From positions 4,214-68,213 of the forward strand of contig UQMF01000012.1 in the NCBI GenBank assembly GCA_900542145.1: 64,000 nt of DNA, read 5' to 3'. Below, piece by piece: positions 59,706 to 64,000 of the stretch. The notes below the pieces were generated by a model, which searched no databases, had not been told where the DNA came from, and saw nothing but the letters and a program-made list of their open reading frames with translations. Source of the DNA: an uncultured Oscillospiraceae bacterium. Lineage in GTDB: Bacteria > Bacillota > Clostridia > Oscillospirales > Ruminococcaceae. The position numbers were made by a program, and so were the translations under genes. Numbering within the stretch: the stretch's first letter is position 1; the number at the start of each line of letters is the position of its first letter.

Positions 59706-60788
59706 ATGAAAGAAAAGTACAATGTCGGCATAATCGGCGCTACAGGTATGGTCGGTCAGCGCTTTGCAACCCTGCTGGAGAACCACCCCTGGTTCCATGT
59801 GGTTGCTCTCGCAGCTTCTCCGCGTTCCGCCGGCAAAACCTATAAAGAGGCAGTAGGCAGCCGCTGGCTGATGGATACTCCCATGCCCAAGAGCATGGAG
59901 GACATCGTTATCATGGACGCTACCGCTGATGTTGACAAGATCGCTTCCATGGTTGATTTCGTATTCTGCGCAGTTGACATGAAGAAGGACGAGATCAAGG
60001 CTCTCGAGGAGAGATACGCAAAGGCAGAGTGCCCGGTAATGTCCAACAACTCCGCTAACCGCTTCACTCCCGACGTTCCCATGATCATTCCGGAAGTAAA
60101 CGCTGACCACGCTGCCATCATCGACGCTCAGAAGAAGCGCCTGGGAACAAAGCGCGGCTTCATTTCCGTAAAGTCCAACTGCTCTATCCAGAGCTACGTT
60201 CCGGCTCTCTCTCCGCTGAGAAAGTTCGGCATCAAGAATATCCTCGCATGCACATACCAGGCAATTTCCGGCGCAGGCAAGACCTTCGAAACATGGCCTG
60301 AGATGGTAGACAACCTCATTCCGTACATCGGCGGTGAGGAGGAGAAGTCAGAGCAGGAGCCGCTGAAGGTCTGGGGTCGCGTCGAGGGCAATGAGATCGT
60401 CAAGGCTCAGTCCCCGCTGATCACAACACAGTGCCTGAGAGTTCCGGTTTCCAACGGTCACTTCGCAGCTGTATTCGTAAACTTCGAGAACAAGCCCTCT
60501 ATGGACGAGATCAAGAAGATCTGGGCTGAGTACTCCGGCGAGCCCCAGGCTCTGAAGCTCCCCTCCGCTCCGAAGCAGTTCATTCACTATTTCGAGGAGG
60601 ACAACATGCCCCAGGCTAAGCTGCACCGCAACCTTGAGGGCGGTATGGCAGTTTCCGTCGGCAGACTGCGTCCCGACACAATGTTCGATTACAAGTTCGT
60701 ATGCCTGTCCCACAACACCCTGAGGGGCGCTGCAGGCGGTGCCGTTGAAATGGCTGAGCTGCTTGCTGCAAAGGGCTATCTGGATTGA
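59706..60788 (+). CDS. asd: Aspartate-semialdehyde dehydrogenase
   Basis: A 360-residue enzyme that reduces aspartyl phosphate to the semialdehyde with NADPH. NADP motif GIIGATGMVGQRF at residue 8; catalytic Cys in KSNCSIQSY; substrate block ISGAGKTFETWPEM; late VSVGRLRPDTMFDYKFV. The sequence pattern resembles the archaeal/fungal-type ASADH group more than the enterobacterial one. It is the first gene after the lysine riboswitch and supplies dapA, 20 bases on. Confidence 0.95.
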   Translation: MKEKYNVGIIGATGMVGQRFATLLENHPWFHVVALAASPRSAGKTYKEAVGSRWLMDTPMPKSMEDIVIMDATADVDKIASMVDFVFCAVDMKKDEIKALEERYAKAECPVMSNNSANRFTPDVPMIIPEVNADHAAIIDAQKKRLGTKRGFISVKSNCSIQSYVPALSPLRKFGIKNILACTYQAISGAGKTFETWPEMVDNLIPYIGGEEEKSEQEPLKVWGRVEGNEIVKAQSPLITTQCLRVPVSNGHFAAVFVNFENKPSMDEIKKIWAEYSGEPQALKLPSAPKQFIHYFEEDNMPQAKLHRNLEGGMAVSVGRLRPDTMFDYKFVCLSHNTLRGAAGGAVEMAELLAAKGYLD

Positions 60789-60808
60789 TTCCCACGAAAG
60801 GATACCCC

Positions 60809-61702
60809 ATGAAAAAGACTATTTTTACCGGCGTAGGCACTGCTATCGCCACCCCTATGAACGCTGACGGCTCCATCAACTACGATGAGTTCGGCAGAAT
60901 GCTTGATTTCCAGGTGGAGAACGGAGCGGACGCAGTGATCGTGTGCGGAACCACCGGTGAAGCCTCCACAATGCCCGATGAGGAGCACCTTGAGTGCATC
61001 GGCTACGCTGTGAAGAAGATCGCGCACAGAATTCCGGTCATTGCCGGAACCGGCGCAAACGATACGGCGCACGGAGTCAGACTTTCCACAGCTGCTGAGA
61101 AGCTCGGCGCTGACGCGCTCCTCCAGGTAACGCCTTACTACAACAAGGCGTCCCAGAGAGGTCTGGTAAAGCACTTTACAGCCATCGCAAACAGCGTGAA
61201 TATTCCGATAGTGCTTTACAACGTTCCCAGCCGCACCGGCTGCAATATCTCCATTGATACATACAAGGAACTTGCGAAGGTGCCCAACATCGTTGCCACC
61301 AAGGAAGCAAGCGGCAATATGTCCCTTGCTGCCGAGATCGCGGCTTACACCGATCTCGACATCTATTCCGGCAACGACGACCAGGTGCTGCCGGTACTTT
61401 CCCTGGGCGGAAAGGGTGTCATCTCTGTTACCTCCAACCTCATGCCGATGGAGAAGCACGACGAGGTCGCTCTCTTCAACGAGGGCAAGGTGGCAGAGGC
61501 GCTTGCAATCCAGGCTAAGATCCTGGCGTTCGAGAAGGCTCTGTTCATGGACGTGAATCCCATTCCCGTCAAGGAAGCCCTCAACATCATGGGCTTCAAG
61601 GCAGGCGAGTGCAGACTTCCCCTGTGCTCCATGTCAGACGAGCAGATTGCAAAGCTCAGAAGCGCTATGGAACCTCTCGGACTGGTGGGGAAAATCAAGT
61701 GA
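60809..61702 (+). CDS. dapA: 4-hydroxy-tetrahydrodipicolinate synthase
   Basis: A 297-residue aldolase-fold enzyme that condenses pyruvate with aspartate semialdehyde. Seen: GVGTAIATPMNADGSINYDE, CGTTGEASTMPDEEH, catalytic Tyr in VTPYYNKASQRG, and the Schiff-base Lys in VATKEASGNM. I chose the ATG at 60809 with AAAGGA upstream; the longer frame starts with a TTG inside the asd stop region. Confidence 0.96.
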   Translation: MKKTIFTGVGTAIATPMNADGSINYDEFGRMLDFQVENGADAVIVCGTTGEASTMPDEEHLECIGYAVKKIAHRIPVIAGTGANDTAHGVRLSTAAEKLGADALLQVTPYYNKASQRGLVKHFTAIANSVNIPIVLYNVPSRTGCNISIDTYKELAKVPNIVATKEASGNMSLAAEIAAYTDLDIYSGNDDQVLPVLSLGGKGVISVTSNLMPMEKHDEVALFNEGKVAEALAIQAKILAFEKALFMDVNPIPVKEALNIMGFKAGECRLPLCSMSDEQIAKLRSAMEPLGLVGKIK

Positions 61703-61708
61703 ATACAC

Positions 61709-61732
61709 CGGGCGGAATGTATTTTCCGCCCG
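61709..61732 (+). other. Hairpin between dapA and dapB
   Basis: CGGGCGGAA (61709-61717) pairs with TTCCGCCCG (61724-61732). No T-run follows, so it may stabilise or process the mRNA instead of ending it. Confidence 0.5.
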
Positions 61733-61776
61733 ATATACTAACTGGAAATTATGCAAAAATCTGAAAGGAATTACAA

Positions 61777-62535
61777 ATGACAGAAATAGCAATAACCGGT
61801 GCATGCGGCAGAATGGGCAGGGTTATCGCCGGACTTGTAAAGGAGCGTTCCGACTGTAAGATCATAGCCGGCGTTGACGTAGCCGGGGAGCAGTACAGCG
61901 ATTTCCCGGTTTACAAGAAGGTGTTCGACCTTCCGCAGAAGCCCGATGTTATAATCGACTTCTCGCACCCTTCCGCACTTCCCGACCTGCTGAGCTACGG
62001 TAAGATGAACAATGTACCGCTGGTGCTTGCCACAACCGGATACACCGATGAGGAGCGCGCGCAGATCACCGCAGCTTCCGCGCAGATCCCGGTGTTCTTC
62101 ACGTTCAACATGTCCCTCGGAATCAATCTGCTGGTGGAACTTGCACGCAAGGCTACGCAGATCCTGGGCGGTCAGTTCGATATCGAGATCGTTGAGAAGC
62201 ACCACAACCAGAAGAAGGACGCGCCCTCCGGCACCGCGATCATGATCGCGGAGGCAATCAACGAGGAACTTGGCGGAAAGGACCACTTCGTCTACGACCG
62301 CCACAGCGTCAGAAAGCCCCGTGACAAGGACGAGATCGGAATGCACGCTATCCGCGGCGGCACGATCGTCGGCGAGCACGACATAATCTTCGCCGGACAC
62401 GACGAGGTAATCACGCTGTCGCACTCCGCACAGTCCCGGGAAGTATTTGCAAACGGAGCGGTGAACGCCGCTGTTTTCCTCGCAGGCAAGCCCGCCGGAA
62501 TGTACGCTATGTCTGATCTTATCAAGGAGGCATAA
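61777..62535 (+). CDS. dapB: 4-hydroxy-tetrahydrodipicolinate reductase
   Basis: A 252-residue DapB. N-terminal nucleotide motif GACGRMGRVI, IDFSHPSAL, LATTGYTDEE, and the substrate block EIVEKHHNQKKDAPSGTA, then DEIGMHAIRGGTIVGEHDI. It is a bit shorter than enterobacterial DapB (about 270), as in other Clostridia. GAAAGGA precedes the ATG. It ends 2 bases before the ACT gene. Confidence 0.96.
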   Translation: MTEIAITGACGRMGRVIAGLVKERSDCKIIAGVDVAGEQYSDFPVYKKVFDLPQKPDVIIDFSHPSALPDLLSYGKMNNVPLVLATTGYTDEERAQITAASAQIPVFFTFNMSLGINLLVELARKATQILGGQFDIEIVEKHHNQKKDAPSGTAIMIAEAINEELGGKDHFVYDRHSVRKPRDKDEIGMHAIRGGTIVGEHDIIFAGHDEVITLSHSAQSREVFANGAVNAAVFLAGKPAGMYAMSDLIKEA

Positions 62536-62537
62536 TC

Positions 62538-62984
62538 ATGAATATCACAGTTACAGAAAATGTATCCGCAGTGACCTTTAACAACGTGCCGCTGTACAAG
62601 ACCATCATGGAGGACACCCTGACCGCTGTTGCGGAGGCAGGCATCAACATCGACATGATCTCCATGACTGCGCCGACCTCCGAGCGCTTCGGATTCGGCT
62701 TTACTCTGGACGACGACGACATGCCGAAGCTCCTGGGCGTAGTGAAGAAGCTCAAGGAGAAGCACGACATCACCCCGATGATCAACAGCAGCAACCGCAA
62801 GATCGTGATCAAGACCGGCGAGATGGAAGCGCAGGCTGGCTTTGCTGCAAAGGTGTTCAACCTGCTCAACAAGATCGACGCAATGATACTGCTGATAACC
62901 ACTGGCGTTGATGAGATTTCCGTGCTTATCCGCGAGAGCGACGGCGAAGCTGCCGAGGCAGGGCTGAGGGAGATGCTCAAGTGA
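62538..62984 (+). CDS. ACT-domain protein resembling the aspartokinase regulatory region
   Basis: The 148-residue protein looks like two ACT domains: residues about 5-70 (TFNNVPLYKTIMEDTLTAVA, AGINIDMISMT) and 75-148 (KIVIKTGEMEAQAGFAAKVF, LITTGVDEISVLIRES). This is the layout of the lysine-binding regulatory part of aspartokinase (LysC), but there is no kinase domain. It lies in the lysine operon with an AAGGAGG site, so it may sense lysine or related amino acids and act on a separate aspartokinase. That role is an inference. Confidence 0.8.
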   Translation: MNITVTENVSAVTFNNVPLYKTIMEDTLTAVAEAGINIDMISMTAPTSERFGFGFTLDDDDMPKLLGVVKKLKEKHDITPMINSSNRKIVIKTGEMEAQAGFAAKVFNLLNKIDAMILLITTGVDEISVLIRESDGEAAEAGLREMLK

Positions 62985-63907
62985 GTTTTCTGAGCCTTAT
63001 TGCAACAGCCGCCGCAACGGCAGAGATTTCCACCCATGAGGAAACGATAAAGGACGCGGTGGACGATCTTGTCCAGCACCCTGAACAGACTGCGTCGAAA
63101 ATCGGCGAATTCTTCCAGAACCTGTTGACTTCCATCGTGCATGCAATACCCACGATAATCCTTGCGGTGGTAGTTCTGATTCTGGGTCTTATCATCTGCA
63201 AGCTGGTTCTGAAAGTCCTGAGCAAGGGACTTGACCGCTCCAGGCTTGACCTTACCGTCAACAACTTCGTTAAGCAGTGCTGCAAGATCGTGCTGTATGT
63301 GCTCCTGCTGACGATAGTCCTGTCGGTTCTGGGAATTCCGGCAACGTCCATCATTACGGTGATCGGTACCGCCGGAGTTGCCATCGGTCTTGCCCTCCAG
63401 AGCAGCCTTTCCAATGTCGCTGGAGGAATCATGCTGCTGATCAACAAGCCGTTCAAAATTGGCGATTACATCATGGTTTCCGGAGTAAGCGGCACTGTAA
63501 AGCAGATCACGATCCTCTATACCCGGCTGGATTCCGACTCCAACCAGGCGATATTTATCCCGAACGGGCAGGTATCCGGCGCCGTTGTCACCAATAACAA
63601 CACCAACGGCACGCGCCGCGTTGACATGAAGTTCTCAATCAGCTACGAGGACGACTACCAGAAGGCGCGCGAGGTTATTCTACAGGTGCTCAGCCGCAAT
63701 GAGAAGATCCTCCGGGATCCTGCTCCGACAGTACGCATGCTGGAGCACGCAGCAAGCTCCATTAACATCGTTGTGCGCCCGTGGTGCGCGGCGGCGGATT
63801 ACTGGGAGGTCTACTTCTCGGTGACCGAGGAAATACGCGCGGAGTTCATCACCGCAGGGATCTCAATTCCCTTCGATCAGTTGGACGTTCACGTTGTCAA
63901 GGAATAA
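62981..63907 (+). CDS. mscS: MscS family mechanosensitive channel
   Basis: The 308-residue protein has an N-terminal amphipathic part, membrane helices at about residues 45-75 and 95-120, and the MscS pore/upper beta domain: GTAGVAIGLALQSSLSNVAGG-like pore helix, then FKIGDYIMVSGVSGTVKQI and FIPNGQVSGAVVTNN. MscS channels release solutes on osmotic downshift. It starts with GTG and overlaps the ACT gene by 4 bases. Its place at the end of a lysine operon suggests a possible export valve, which is unproven. Confidence 0.92.
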   Translation: MSFLSLIATAAATAEISTHEETIKDAVDDLVQHPEQTASKIGEFFQNLLTSIVHAIPTIILAVVVLILGLIICKLVLKVLSKGLDRSRLDLTVNNFVKQCCKIVLYVLLLTIVLSVLGIPATSIITVIGTAGVAIGLALQSSLSNVAGGIMLLINKPFKIGDYIMVSGVSGTVKQITILYTRLDSDSNQAIFIPNGQVSGAVVTNNNTNGTRRVDMKFSISYEDDYQKAREVILQVLSRNEKILRDPAPTVRMLEHAASSINIVVRPWCAAADYWEVYFSVTEEIRAEFITAGISIPFDQLDVHVVKE

Positions 63908-63921
63908 TCATACAACAGACT

Positions 63922-63945
63922 GGGGCAGAATTTTTCTGCCCCTTT
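63922..63945 (+). terminator. Terminator of the lysine operon
   Basis: GGGGCAG (63922-63928) pairs with CTGCCCC (63936-63942), followed by TTT. A second short hairpin, CCCCT/AGGGG, lies at 63960-63971 with TTTT after it. Confidence 0.75.
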
Positions 63946-64000
63946 GACCGTCGAAAAATCCCCTAAAGGGGCTTTTCCGCCGAACAAATCCACTGGCTTG

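Noticed and set aside
1..64000. CRISPR arrays, rRNA and tRNA genes
   Set aside because: I looked for regularly spaced repeats, conserved rRNA segments and tRNA T-arm sequences and saw none; a scan with tRNAscan-SE or Infernal would be decisive.

Overview
The window looks like a chromosome segment of a low-to-mid GC Gram-positive anaerobe of the Clostridia, most likely a Ruminococcus or other Oscillospiraceae relative. The support is a type I dockerin on a large secreted protein, a GH5 endoglucanase lipoprotein, a GerA-type germinant receptor operon, spoVG, an HrcA/CIRCE chaperone operon, remA-gmk-priA-def-fmt-rsmB-rlmN-stp-prkC-rsgA gene order, and a lysine riboswitch in front of asd-dapA-dapB. 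Genus is an inference; no rRNA or tRNA gene was seen.

Region 1 (1-21.3 kb) is accessory and heavily decayed. Intact genes (Fic protein, UPF0158 protein, a 1669-residue GLUG/dockerin protein, an FrlD-like PfkB kinase, an AraC regulator, a GH5 cellulase and an ECF-type importer operon with its own AraC regulator) stand among gene fragments. The fragments are: a pRiA4b ORF-3-like gene with a stop and a frameshift; the C-terminal half of a sporulation sigma factor (SigK-like); a possible AlbA/Schlafen-like C-terminus; a SWIM-SNF2 helicase that lost its first ATPase lobe; two separated pieces of a rhamnose rhaA-rhaD locus; the C-terminal half of an AraC regulator; an FtsX permease and a 44-codon TetR stub; and an ABC exporter reduced to two scraps. 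Most losses look like deletions, not insertions of recognisable mobile elements.

Region 2 (21.3-26.7 kb) holds a divergent pair of units: an HD phosphohydrolase with a membrane-anchored lipase on the minus strand, and the gerAA-AB-AC spore germination operon on the plus strand.

Region 3 (26.7-54.6 kb) is ordinary core genome: hrcA-grpE-dnaK-dnaJ; ddl-DUF1934-argS-yfhO-nudix; spoVG (opposite strand); murC-tgt-remA-gmk-priA-def-def-fmt-Zn peptidase-rsmB-rlmN-PP2C-prkC-rsgA-thiN. Notable points are two adjacent deformylases, a PriA with Gly in place of the motif II His, and an rsgA with no canonical start codon at a sensible position.

Region 4 (54.6-64 kb) has a minus-strand operon coding for a VTC-type polyphosphate polymerase domain, a DUF4956 membrane protein and a Cthe_2159-like extracellular beta-helix lipoprotein, the best candidate here for a poorly described functional system. 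It is followed by queA (minus) and a lysine-riboswitch-controlled operon asd-dapA-dapB-ACT protein-mscS (plus).
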